Below, one piece after another: positions 13,959-25,392 of a DNA stretch of 61,114 nt. Each line of letters begins with the position of its first letter. Position 1 is the stretch's first letter. The stretch is taken from NCBI GenBank assembly GCA_016802295.1, contig JAESIW010000138.1, positions 4,221,206 to 4,282,319 on the forward strand, in the 5' to 3' direction. Position numbers and translations under genes: made by a program. Source of the DNA: Brachionus rotundiformis (Eukaryota; Rotifera; Eurotatoria; Ploima; Brachionidae). The notes beneath the pieces were generated by a model, which searched no databases, was not told the DNA's origin, and saw only the letters and a list, made by a program, of their open reading frames with translations.

Positions 13959-14809
13959 ATGTCCCAGTTTGGTGATTTGAAAACCCGTGCAGGCCAACAA
14001 GCCTTGAACAACTATTTGGAATCCAGAAGCTACATTGAGGGCTTTGAACCAAGCCAGGCCGATAACGCCGTTTTCGAGGCGCTCAAAGTCGCTCCTCCAG
14101 GCGACTTGTTCCACGCCCTGAGATTCTTCAACCACATAAACTCGTTTTCCGAGGCTGAGCGCAAGAAATTCCCCGGAAAAGCTGCCGCTGCGGCCAAACC
14201 AGCCAAGGACGAAGACGAAGTAGACCTTTTTGGATCTGATGATGAGGAGGAGGATGCCGAGGCTGCCAGAATCCGCGAGGAGAGACTCAAAATGTATGCC
14301 GAGAAAAAATCCAAAAAGCCAGCCCTTGTTGCCAAAAGTTGCATCAAATTGGACATCAAGCCTTGGGATGATGAGACTGATATGGCCGAAATGGAAAAAT
14401 GTGTGCGATCAATTGAAATCGATGGTCTTGTTTGGGGTCAATGTAATTACCATTTTTTTCCAAACTATTTACTTTTTTCCTGGCACTTTAACTATATTGA
14501 GGAAAAAATATAATTTTTTCTCAATTTTCATGCGGTGCAAAAAGATTTTCAAAAACTGTTTGAGTAAATGAAAATTATAAAGTATTTCGTTTACATAAAA
14601 GTTTTAGACATTAATACTTGACCAAGCTTAAGCTTATAATTTTAAATTTTTAAGTCCAATTGGCACCAGTTGCTTACGGTTTGAAAAAGTTGGTCGCCTC
14701 ATGTGTCATCGAGGACGATAAGGTGAGTACCAGCGACCTGGAAGACAAGATCACTGCTTTCGAGGACTACGTGCAATCAGTTGACATTGTCTCATTCAAC
14801 AAACTCTAA
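13959..14809 (+). CDS. EEF1B2: Elongation factor 1-beta (eEF1B alpha), 2 exons, 212 aa
   Basis: Guanine-nucleotide exchange subunit that recharges eEF1A with GTP in the cytosol. Exons are 13959-14442 and 14655-14809, phase 1 at the junction. The N-terminal GST-C-like domain begins MSQFGDLKTRAGQQALNNYL. An Ala/Lys linker leads to the acidic DEDEVDLFGSDDEEEDAE, the hallmark of this family and the region of the casein kinase 2 site. The catalytic C-terminal domain contains KSCIKLDIKPWDDETDM, GLVWGQ, LAPVAYGLKKL and the end SVDIVSFNKL. The length is close to human EEF1B2 (225 aa). Codon use is markedly more GC-rich than the neighbours, as expected for a highly expressed gene. AATAAA at 14866-14871 is a good polyadenylation signal. 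Confidence 0.95.
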
Positions 14810-14871
14810 ATTGTTTGTCTAATAGCTCCTAAATTATTAATTATTAAGATTTTAATTTTATTTTTAATAAA

Positions 14872-16140
14872 ATTTTAGTCCTTTCCAAATCATGTTTTAT
14901 TTAAAAATAAGATTAATTTTCTTAATTTAAGTCTCTGAAATATTTTTAAAACAAAAAGTCAAAGGAATATCAAGTTTAGCAAGTGTTTTACTTAAAAAAA
15001 ATAGCAAAATAATAAATTATAATTCGAAATTAATACGTAATTGCTTTTTTTACTTATTTTTTATCAAAAATTATTTAAAATAAAATCAAATAAAGTTAAC
15101 AGGTCAAATTTATGAATATTTATTTTAAAAGTTTTTATTACATTTAATTTAGATATAAATTGGACACAATTATCTAGAATTATATATTTATTCAAATTTT
15201 CCCAAGCTTTTTAATCTCATTAAGAAATAATTAACATTTATTTAATAATCTGGTGAGAATTCATCTTGCTTTGATATTTGAAAAGCTTGTCTCAGTTGAT
15301 TATTCTTATTATTGATATGAAAACATGTCTTAAAAATTTTTAAGTAGATAATATTTGTTACCTAGAATACATTACAAATATAGGAATTTGTTTTTTTTTT
15401 ATCATTAGGCAAACTATTTTAATTAGAATAATAAAATTAAGTCTTTAGTAGACAAGTAGTTTAGGTTCTTCAAACATTTGATCAGTTACTAAAACTCTAG
15501 ATAAAAATTTTAAAAGTGACCATCTTGAAAACAAAAATAGTATATCATTAATTAGTAGTACTTCATTAATCTTTAATCCTAATAATGGATCAAGTTTATA
15601 CTATTTATAAATAAAATAATTTTTTACCGAATAAATAACAAAATAATGTTCTCTTTTATCTCATTCGGAATTTCGTTTGTTTTGTCCTATTCTTTACAAT
15701 CCAATACATAAATGTTTGAGAAAAGCATTTTTTCTCATATTTGTTTATGATAAAATTTCAATCCTTTTTTTGAGCTATTTTTCTGGTAAAATATATTAAA
15801 ATCAAATATTCTTTTCTTTTTAACAATCTAAAATAAAAATTTCGATATCATCTGAAATTTGAAATTTTGTTAATAATAATAAATAACTAAATAAAATGCT
15901 CATCTCTGTAAACCAATGTTGGCATGTTTATATTAAAAAAGCCTAAACAATTTTGATAAATAAATTTTAAAAATTATTTATTGATTTTTTAGGTTTTAAA
16001 ATTTGAATTATCAAATTACAACTTAAAATATTTTAAATTATCTGGTTTTTTGTTCACCATGTGTATAAAGAATGTATTTATTTGAAAGATTTATGCAAGA
16101 AGGAAATAAACATTTTTTAATCACTTAAAATTTATTTTTT
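14872..16140. other. Intergenic, AT-rich, no gene seen
   Basis: No open frame, transposon motif or RNA gene was recognised. Confidence 0.4.
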
Positions 16141-16335
16141 AACGAGTTAAGTCCTGAGGCTCGGTAGAATCGATACGAGTGAATGGTAACCTAACGAATA
16201 ACAATCTTCAGTGTGATGAAGGCAGAGATAGACAAGTGAGTGTACTCTAAACACAGTACATACCACAGTTACCATTGATGGGATCCTACTGTGTCCCATC
16301 TTCGCAAGTCTAGCTTGTTACCTTGTTGTAACTTA
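16141..16335. other. GC-richer island with nested inverted repeats
   Basis: This stretch stands out from its AT-rich surroundings. AATGGTAAC (16182-16190) pairs with GTTACCATT (16268-16276). Inside lie TGTACT (16241-16246) and AGTACA (16255-16260). Immediately after comes GATGGGA (16277-16283) with TCCCATC (16294-16300). The layout could be a structured noncoding RNA, a SINE or a MITE. No standard tRNA, 5S or spliceosomal RNA signature was recognised. Confidence 0.4.
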
Positions 16336-16939
16336 TATTATAATTATTATAAATTGTTTTAAAAAATTCAAAAAGGAAACTGATTCCGAATCCAAAAAAT
16401 GATAAAACCAAAATTTAAAATAAAAATAGAATGTTTAGATTTACTATAAGTCTATAAAATTATTTAAGTTGCTCAAACTAATAAAATTTTTAAATTTTCA
16501 TTAATTTTTACCTCTAAAAAATATAATATATTAATATAAATAATTGCTTTTATGCCCATTTTGCGGATAATTTTTACCGGTCAATTGGCCGTTATTTGTA
16601 AACAAAGGCGGTCTAAAATACGGGATATGATAAATTTATAAAAAATAAAAAAAAAATAAAAAAAGATATTTTATTAATTAATTAAATTATTAAATAAAAA
16701 AATTATTGAAAAAAATAACTTTATTTTTTTAAAATTTTTAAAATTTATTTTATTCTGGATTTGAGACTGTTCGTAATTTTGTACGCTCTTTAAAATTTAG
16801 ACCAACAGATTGTCCGCTTAAGCAAACATGGTAACAGTTTTCAAAAATTGCTGGCTGCATGAGTGTCCGCTTGTAAAAATGATCATTAAATTGGTCTGGT
16901 GGAGCAAATACATCAGTCACCGAATTTTTCATCTTTTGA

Positions 16940-17330
16940 CTAAAAAATGAGAACAACGGCTGGTTTGGAGATTTTGCCCCTGCTTATCCATCAACAAATA
17001 ACGGTTTGGAATCGACAAACAGATACATTAAGGAAGATGGAACATTGAGACTTCGATTAGCAAATTATCAAAAAATTTTGAGTTAATGGAGAATGGTTTC
17101 AAACACAACTGGTCAAATGAGAGAAATCCAATTAATAATCTTGTTTGAAATATTGTAGATATTTTCCTTATTTAGAATTTCAAACAATGAAAATGGCTAA
17201 TGAGTGATCCCTTAAGCGTCCAGTCAATATAACTAAGAAATATAGCAAAAGATACTACTTTACAGAATCACAGACATATATCAAATTAATGCTGAACATG
17301 TTCATGGTTCGGGCAATAAAAGAAGAAAAA
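16940..17330 (+). pseudogene. MULE-like transposase relic
   Basis: The plus strand reads NENNGWFGDFAPAYPSTNNG followed by LESTNRYIKEDGTLRLRL. I recall this pattern (WYEGFxPxxPSTNNGLExxN) from MULE-type transposases in animal genomes. The frame then breaks with stops and shifts through FPYLEFQTMKMANE. No intact element or terminal repeats were seen, so this is an old fragment. Confidence 0.6.
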
Positions 17331-17718
17331 TATAAGTACTCATTTTTTCGATCTTATTGTCTATCAAATAATTTCTTTATCTAAATAAAAGTAAAAAATA
17401 TATTTTTTAATATTTTGTCTTTTTATCTATTAGTTAAAAAGCTTGATTTCTGTTACCAGAAGAATCTCAGCCCAAAACTCTTAATTTAAAATTCAAATTG
17501 ATTTTAATTGAAAAAAATTAAATTTAAAATAAATTAAATTATAAGTAGAATAAAGTTTATTTTCATTAATTATTTGTTTTAAAAAAAATGAATTGATTTT
17601 TTTACATTTTTGTTCCGAAACAAAAGTAACATTTTCGAATAGAAAAAAAATTTTGATTTAACCAAACCTGGACATATTCTGACTAAAAACTAATTAATCT
17701 CGACACAAAAACACTTGA
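17331..17718. other. Short intergenic spacer, 3' side of UBA2
   Basis: AT-rich, no feature recognised. The part next to 17719 is the likely UBA2 3' UTR. Confidence 0.4.
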
Positions 17719-20135
17719 CTATTCCAATGTAATAGCATCACTTGATCCTTCACCATTAACCGTAGAACTATCAATAGTACTTGGGTTAGTGTTTCCATTT
17801 TGGTAAGAATTTGACATATCAGTTTGTCTTGATTGGCTTTCATCATCATTTATTTCAATGACATCATCTTCACTCGAGCACTCTATAACATCATCATCAT
17901 GATCGGTTGAGCCATTCGAATTCTTATTATCAACTATGCTATAACCATTATGACCATTTGTTTTCTCTGAGCCTTGTTTGGAGCCTTGCTCAAACATTAT
18001 TTCTTCAGTTTCTTCCAATATAACATCATTGTCATATTGTTGATTAGTTTTTGCTTCTTCCTCATCGCTTATTACATCACTGGCGTTGTTTACCGACGTC
18101 GATGTTAAGTCTTCTGCTTCCTCGGGCTTTAATTTTTTACTCGAGGCTTCTTCCTCGCTTGGAACATTCTCATCTTGGAACGCTTTCTCATAAGAACGCT
18201 TCTTATCTTCACCAGACTGCACAGACTCGATGACAATTTCTTCTTCCACTGGTTTCGACTTTTTCTCTTCTTCTAATTGTCTCTGCTTTAGATTTTCTTT
18301 TTCTACATTGGTCTGGATATCTTTTATGGTTTGGCTATCAGACATTAATTCATATTCTTTACCATCTTCTAAATTTTCACTATAAAAAAGCCAAAATTTG
18401 AATCTAAATTAATTTTCATAAAAAGGTAAAAACCTATGATTCAGAATTATTTTCAATTGGTATTCTTGGAAAAAGTCATCACACTTGAGCCTAGATTGGT
18501 TCGAAAGACCAAAAGTGGCCAGTGTTTTTTCATTATTTTCTATATAAAATAATTTTTTGGATAGTTTTATTTCAGTCTATGGTTAAATTTACCATCAGTT
18601 TCGCCTTCTTCAGACGAGATCAAAATTCGTCCAGTTCCGTCATCAATTTGAACATCAGGTTGTATCATGTTTAGCTCTTTTTTTAAAATCTAAACAAATT
18701 ATCTTAATAAACTAATTCTAAATTCTAAATTTAATTACTTTAGCTTCAAATTGTTTAACACTAAAAGTATTTAAATTTATTTTAATAGCTATCTCAGGCT
18801 CTGTGGCGCACACATAGCATTTGGGATTTGGTTTTTCCAATTGACCAGGAGCAATGAGTTTATTCATAAGGGGTTTATCTCTTAAAAAAACAGTTTTGCA
18901 TTCTTCTGCTTTGTTTTCCAAGACTTTTAAAGCTTCTAGAACAATGAGGCCAGCAACAATGGCGTTTGTGGTCGCTATTGCAGGAATTATGTTTCCAGCC
19001 AGAGATTTTATTTCAAATTTTGACTTGACCACTATGGAAAAGACAATGCATCTCAGATTGGCAGCTGAGGCCACAAAATTCATCGCATCCTCATCGTCTT
19101 TGTCCCAGCATAATATTTCATTTTCACCTGCACTTGTCAGCCTTTGGTAAAGCTTATTGATCGAGTCCTCGAATATTCTGCAGCATTCACTTATTGACCA
19201 TATCCTAAGCGAACTCATTTTGTTATTTTGTCCATTATTTCCACTTATTTCTTCAATCTGAGGAATTGAATTGTTTTCAACGCATCCGGTCCATTCCAGA
19301 GGCGTTGGAGCCTTTCTTTTTTCCCACAATTTTGACATAGAAAGTAAATACTTGACATCATCATTGAAAAGCTTGTTGAACAATTTGACCGGATTATACT
19401 TGGTTTCTTTGGCCCACTGTCTTGTAGAGACTCGAACCAGCTCGGTTTTTTGAACTGAATTTTGACCAGCGTTGGCCATGTTCTCGGGATCTTCGCCATC
19501 AGGCGAAACAGCCTCGTCTAGATCTTCAGCTCCAAACAACTGGTTAAACAAGTGTTTCGCCCAAACAATACAGTGTATTGGCTCGGATGGAGTATTTCTG
19601 ATTGTGCAGCCTGGAAAAGTTTTTTGTGGTGGTTTTGGCAAACAGTCATAGCATTCGGTGAAATTTTTCCTAATTAATGTTACTTGCCCAAGGTAGCCGG
19701 CACTGCCACTCTCAACCAGAGGCACGTCCGCCGCTAGACAAAGGCGATTTACATGAGATCGAGCCGCCTTATTGTCAAGTGCATTTAGGACTATTGAAAA
19801 TTGTTTATAGTAATCTACATTATATTTTGGATTCATAATGCTGTCATGATAGGCTGTGAGGTGGGCGTTTGGATTGTACTTCAGAACACTTTCTCGTGCA
19901 ATCAGAGCTTTTGGTTTGCCAACGTGGCATTTTTGAAATAGAAATTGGCGATTCAAGTTGCTCAATTCTATTGTGTCCAGGTCAATCTTGGAAAGAAATG
20001 GTTATTAGCCAACAATGGCATCAAAACTCTTACGATTTCAATATCTGTAAATCCTGTTAGAATTAAATTCTTTAACAACTCACATCCAATACCACCAGCT
20101 CCAACAACTAATAGCTTAAAAGTACTTAGGTCCAT
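17719..20135 (-). CDS. UBA2: SUMO-activating enzyme subunit 2 (UBA2/SAE2), 5 exons, 737 aa
   Basis: Catalytic half of the SUMO E1, which works with SAE1 in the nucleus. It adenylates SUMO and carries it as a thioester to UBC9. Exons: 20034-20135, 18739-19986, 18593-18689, 18434-18539, 17719-18379, with continuous phase. Nucleotide-binding VVGAGGIGCELLKNL is at residues 9-23. SNLNRQFLFQK and the DNKAARSHVNR helix follow. The active-site cysteine lies in KTFPGCTIRNTPSEPIHC (about C161). CYDC and CYVC are the two halves of the zinc site. A ubiquitin-like domain (PDVQIDDGTGRILISSEEGE) is split by introns. The C-terminal tail is longer and more acidic than in the human protein (640 aa). It has a KKRSYEKAF / KKLKPEE basic pair (likely nuclear signal) and DVIEC/DVIEI patches that resemble SUMO-interacting motifs. 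Confidence 0.96.
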
Positions 20136-20364
20136 AGGTAACTGATTTTTACTAGATATACAAAAGTTTTTATTTTAAAAAATTTATTAAATTTAATTAA
20201 TTAGTCAAACGTATAGTTCTATTATTTTTGCTAATGCAAATTGCACACTAATTGCAAAATAATAAATGCATTTAAAATCACATGTTTTTTAACAATTCTT
20301 CTTGATTTATAATTTATTTACATATAATTATTGTCAAAATTTAGAGAAAGATAAAATTTTAAGT

Positions 20365-20403
<39 letters not shown>

Positions 20404-20410
20404 TAAAACT
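20136..20410. repeat. UBA2 upstream spacer with (ATT)n microsatellite
   Basis: About 275 bp between the UBA2 start and a LINE relic. An (ATT/TTA) trinucleotide run occupies about 20368-20400. Promoter elements for UBA2 (minus) must lie here, but none stands out. Confidence 0.6.
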
Positions 20411-20790
20411 ACGGTTAGTTAAGTGACTTTAAAAGCGTATTGAGAAGAATAATGAAATTTTTTAAGCTATGATAACTGTTCTGTAACAAACTTGTCACGA
20501 CGCAGAAGTCATTTACATTTTTAAAACCATTTGCTGTCTTAGCTTCCTCTACTTCACTACTTAATTTGTTCCAATCTTTTGCAACTCTATTCTCAAATAA
20601 TGTTCCGCGCGCTTTACAATTTTTCACAAAAATATATTGTATCATGTCTCCTCTTTTCTTCTTTACTCAGGCCTAGATTTAGGAACCGTTTAGGGTAATA
20701 CAGGTCCTGTAGTTGAGAAACCATTCTTGTTTTTTCTTGTACCGTGCTTGTAAATTTTTTGTATTTCTTTCTCACTAAGAACATTTAATT
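20411..20790 (-). mobile_element. LINE C-terminal fragment b
   Basis: On minus, LYYPKRFLNLGLSKEEKRRH and then, after a frame change, FENRVAKDWNKLSSEVEEAK with TANGFKNVND reproduce the post-RT tail of a non-LTR polymerase. Frameshifts mark it as dead. Confidence 0.65.
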
Positions 20791-20879
20791 TCAATTTCAA
20801 GGTTAATCAACAGGCTAGTCATAAAGACCGATTAACACTCCATTTATTTAAATAAAATAAAATTAAAAATAAATTGTTT

Positions 20880-21990
20880 ATATAATTATCTAAATAAGTA
20901 AAACATTGAAATGTTTAAATTAAATTTTTTGAATTTTTTTTCAAAATCTGTGAAAATTAAACTGATATTATTAAAAATTGAATGCTTAAATGTTTTAAAT
21001 TTTAACATTGATCTCTTGATCACAAAGCGATTTATAAGTCTTGAGTAGAAAAATCCAAAAGTTTTTTCATCAATTAATGATTTTGATGTTGTTTCTATCA
21101 GATTCTCATTGTTCCTTAAATTATATTTCAAATCTTTTTAGTCATTTTCCTATAAATTCTGCCTTAGATTTTCAGGAGAATTATGATAGTATAGTGTTTT
21201 ATAAGCAAAAGAAAGCATTCTATCTAGTATTATATGTTGGAATGCATATAAACCATACTTTTCTAAGTTATTTACATCAAATTTGAACTTAAACAATTTA
21301 AATATTGTCAAATAATAACTCTTGGCCAATTTGAAAATTGCCTCTTTTGAGAAATAGCATAAGAGAGTCTAGCAATAATCAAAAAAAGGCAATATGAACC
21401 TCTTAAAAAATTTCATTTTTACAGAGGTTGATAGAAATAATAGTCTCTTAGTGCTGAATAATTTTTTATTCACAACTAATGAGATACTAGATGCAAAATT
21501 AGAAAAATTAAGATTTTGATCAATTTTGTAACCTAAAAGAGTTATTTCATCCACAACTTTTATTTCATTTCTACATAGATTAATCATTTTAGGAATTGTG
21601 GATGGTACCCGAAAAATTTTTAGAACTGAACCCTGTAGTATACCTAACTTTATAGCTGTAGGTTTTGATCTTTGGTTTCCAAGATGAACTATTTAAGATC
21701 TATTAATAAAATAATTTGAAAGAAGACCTAAAGAATTACTGTCAAATCCATATTGAAATAATTTTAAGAGAAGAAGATTTGGATCGATCACGTCGATGGC
21801 TTTTCCAAAGTCAACAAAAAGTGATAAGGGAGTAAGTTTCTCTTCTTTGACTAGATTCAGTTCACTAAGATATTCATGAAATGCAGTCTGGCATGAATGT
21901 CCAGGTCTGAATCCATGCTGTCCATTAAAAAATACAAAAATACATGTATATTGTTAGATTCAAAATAGCTTTATTTGTAGGAAACTCAAT
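20880..21990 (-). mobile_element. LINE reverse transcriptase relic a, internally deleted
   Basis: The minus strand shows, in order, HGFRPGHSCQTAFHEYLSEL, LFVDFGKAIDVIDPN (RT motif A), GILQGSVL (motif B), then VDEITLLGYKIDQNLNF, KRFILPFFDYC and a tail with NLRNNENLIE. The catalytic YADD segment (motif C) is missing between motif B and the LLGYKID block, which points to an internal deletion. Stops interrupt the frame. Confidence 0.7.
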
Positions 21991-24900
21991 TCAGAGCTTC
22001 GTAAATCAAAGACTCGCCGCCAATGTATCAAAGAGGCTTTCATTTTTTTCTCTTTATTCTAATTGTTTTAAGTTTTGAAACAGATTTTGAATAAAAGTTA
22101 TAAAAATGTTTTTTTTTTAAATAAAGAATATGGTATTAAATCTTTTTTTTAGTTTTATATTTTATCATTATTGGCTCATCATTTTTTGGTCGTTATATCA
22201 AAGAAAATAAAAAGAAATCTGCAAAATAATGTATATTTACTAAAACCCTTGTAATTTCCTGTATTCAAAGGAAATATAATTTTAGTATTTCCACATAATG
22301 GTGCCCATTTTAATGGGCTTTGGGGAGAGTGTGAGTGCGTAAACTCAATAAGGACATATTATCATATCAAAGATGCCAAATTTTTCGACATTTTATCCAA
22401 GCCTATACCAAAAAGCTAAAAAAAAATTGATCTGAATTTTTTCCGAAATTAAAATGTTGTCGTAAGCATTAAAAGAAAAAATCCAAATCTTAAAATAATG
22501 TAATAAAAATCATATTTTCTGAAATGTTTATTTAACTTTAATTTTTTAAACTTACATTGAATCTATTAATCTATTTCATTTAATTAATTTATTCAAATAA
22601 TATTCACTTTTTGTAGTGACTAGAAATCTCTCTAAAGATGCGCTTGAAGCAACAATGCTTATAACCAAGAGTCTAATTTTTTTAATCTTGGCATTCGTAT
22701 TCTGGTTTCTTTCCAAAATTCTTTAGTTGATTTTACATATTCTAAGAAATTTTCATCTGATAGGATAGGATATCAGAAAAAATGCTTATTTCTTTATATA
22801 ACTAATTGCTTATCTTGAAAATATCGGGTTCAACATTTACTAAAGACATATCATCGTCTTCTCCAAAAAACCGATTATACATTATCTATGCTATCAGAAC
22901 TTTTCGCTTATTGCGAGAGGGCCATTTCTGACTTCTCAGAATTAGATTTTGCAACTTTAGGCCAATTTTAGATAGCATGTTTTTAAGTACTCCAGTCAAT
23001 TATTTATTATTCTATTGAATAGTATTTGAATTTTAAAATATCTTAATTGAATTATTTATTTAAATTTTATATAAATAAAGAGCATTATTAAGAATTATGT
23101 GAGTTTCTTTCACGAGTTATATTATCCTCGAAAATTTGAATCTGAATGTTTCCTCAAATCTATTACAGTCTAAGTAGTTTTTCTTATTTTTGTTGTTTGT
23201 GGCTCTGAAATTTTCTTCATTAAAAATTTAGGATTATTGTGTAAAAAATATTTAAATTATCTTTTTGGTGTTGACTCTTGTCTTTACCATAAAGTAAATA
23301 ATAAATTGTAATCAATGATTTTTTTGAAGGGGCATCAAACTATATAAGTTTGATAGAGCACTGGGGTTCAAGAAATTTTCCAGAATTAGACCTCTTTAAG
23401 AGATACACTTTGAGATGGTTGAACAACTGTACATGAAACACAAGGTATTCTTCCATAAGAAATTAAAGAAAAGTTCTGTGCTGGGATATCATGACTTTCC
23501 TTCGCGGTAATTATAAAAAGTTCGATCAGAAAAATACCTCCTTTTGCAAGCAACTTAATAATGTAGAAAAAAAAACTCGTATTGATGTTATGGACTATAG
23601 TTCGAAGACTTCTCTAGCAATAATTGATCACTTATTTAATTTAGTTTGTTTTTGGCTCATCATTTAAGTAAGCAAAGCTTACTTTACCATTTTTATATAT
23701 AATTATGTCTTATCCTTTTATTTTTCTTTCTACTACTTCTTTCAGTATGGTAAAAGCTCATGGAGTCATATTTATTAACTTAATGATTATTCAAATTTAA
23801 AATAGACATTTAATTGTACTTTTTCTACTCTTTTTTTTTATATACTTCATTGGACTTGATGGGACTTAAACTAAAATTTAAATAAATAATAAATATAGAG
23901 AAAATCAAAATCACATAAATAATGAGATAGTAACTCTTACTCCATAAACTTCACAATTGAGAAGAAAACTAATCCCGAATTTTTTACCATTTTGATGAAC
24001 CATTATCAGTTGATGGAAGTTCATCATCAATTTCAAAGTATCGAGATTCATCTTTCTTTGAAATATTTTCTTTAAGTTATCAAGAAAGGGAGATAAAACC
24101 ACTTAATGATTTAATAAATATTGAGCATATAGTTTGTGAAAGTAAACTAGTAGTTGAAAGAGGAAGACCAAAGGGTTCAATAGTTTTTTGGTATAACTAT
24201 TTTCCTTATTAACGAAATTTAATTTAATTTAATTTGAATTTTTTTACAATTTTTTTATTTTTAGTTTTAGTGTCCCATCATTTAAAGAATTCGAATAAAA
24301 AGCCTATTTTAAATTTACATTTTTTATTATTTTAATAAAGTAGTGTAATCAAATTTTAAGCTTAATGCCTAATTAAATCTTGATAACAAATTTTAAAGAA
24401 CATGTCAAAAATGTTATATCATGGATAAGGTGGTAAACGGTGCATGCGCCAAAGCTGGATTTCTGAGTTTTAGCACTGCGCTAAAAAACAAATATTTACG
24501 GTACTTTACATCAGCACAAATTTTGCTCTAATTAGGCCAGTTCAGAATTTAAGCCTCTTCTTTTTGTTCTGCAACTCTGATTGTAAATAATTGAAAAGTT
24601 AGCTGAATTATTTTTTTCTTTTTATTAAAGCTAAGATTTTATTATTTGTTTGAATAAAAGGTAATTTGCTACTCCAAATTTTAAAATAATTTATAACCCT
24701 ATTAAAATATGGAAAATATAATAAAATTTTCTAATTGTTTACAAATTTCGAATTCAAAATTAATCAAAACTATCTTACGATAATAACTTTTTAAAAAAAT
24801 TTTAAAATTTTTAATACAATTGATTTTGTGTTTAATAATTTCATTATTTCTTAATCCATTTAGGGAATTAATATCTAATCTTTTCATTTATTAAAATAAA

Positions 24901-25392
24901 TTTTATTAGCAAGAAAAGTATTCATATTTACAAAACATGAAAATTATACAAACATCACTAAAATAAATAGATTTTTTGTTAATTTGAAATTCAGTTTATC
25001 AATTTTCGTAGTTAAAAAAGAAAAGTATTTTAAAAATTTTAATCAAATAATAATTGACCATAAAGTTAAAGCCATTCAAATTATTCACAAAAATTTTTAT
25101 TTTTTATCCTTTTGGTATTTCACATATTTCATTATAAAGAAATTTTTTTAAGATATCTGCATTAACATTTGCCTAAACTTAATCTTAACATTTTAATTTA
25201 AAACTATAAACTTTTTTTTTAATTTAATTTTATATTAAAACTAACGATATATCTCAAATATCTTCTCTTAACACCAGCTTTAAAAATAATTATCATTAAA
25301 AAGATAAAAAAAATTTATTATTTTATTAATGAGATAAATTCTTTAAATTGTTATAAGAAAATTCATTTTTTGAATACTTAGAATAAATAAAA
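21991..25392. other. 3.4-kb intergenic region, degraded repeats likely
   Basis: No intact gene was recognised. At 23985-24210 (plus) an open stretch ends in VERGRPKGSIVFWYN; GRPKGS is an AT-hook-like motif common at the start of transposon-encoded proteins, so a relic is likely. Around 22305-22330 a short GCCCATTTTAATGGGC palindrome occurs. The rest is AT-rich without clear features. Confidence 0.35.

Noticed and set aside
14030..14359. Long frame antisense to eEF1B (and a similar one antisense to the acidic run of CDC45)
   Set aside because: Complementary shadows of GAN-rich acidic codons in the real genes.
16310..16350. Minus-strand GTTACAACAAG|GTAACA resembling a spliced-leader exon/donor
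   Set aside because: It does not match the rotifer spliced leader as I recall it, and no Sm-type AATTTTTGG site follows at the right distance.
16750..16956. Minus-strand 68-codon frame (FAPPDQFNDHFYKRTLMQPA)
   Set aside because: It overlaps the edge of a plus-strand transposase relic, has no splice sites or family resemblance, and is probably an antisense shadow.
24421..24545. GC-richer patch around GGTGCATGCGCCAAAGC considered as a tRNA or small RNA
   Set aside because: No cloverleaf, B-box (GGTTCRANNCC) or clear stem set.
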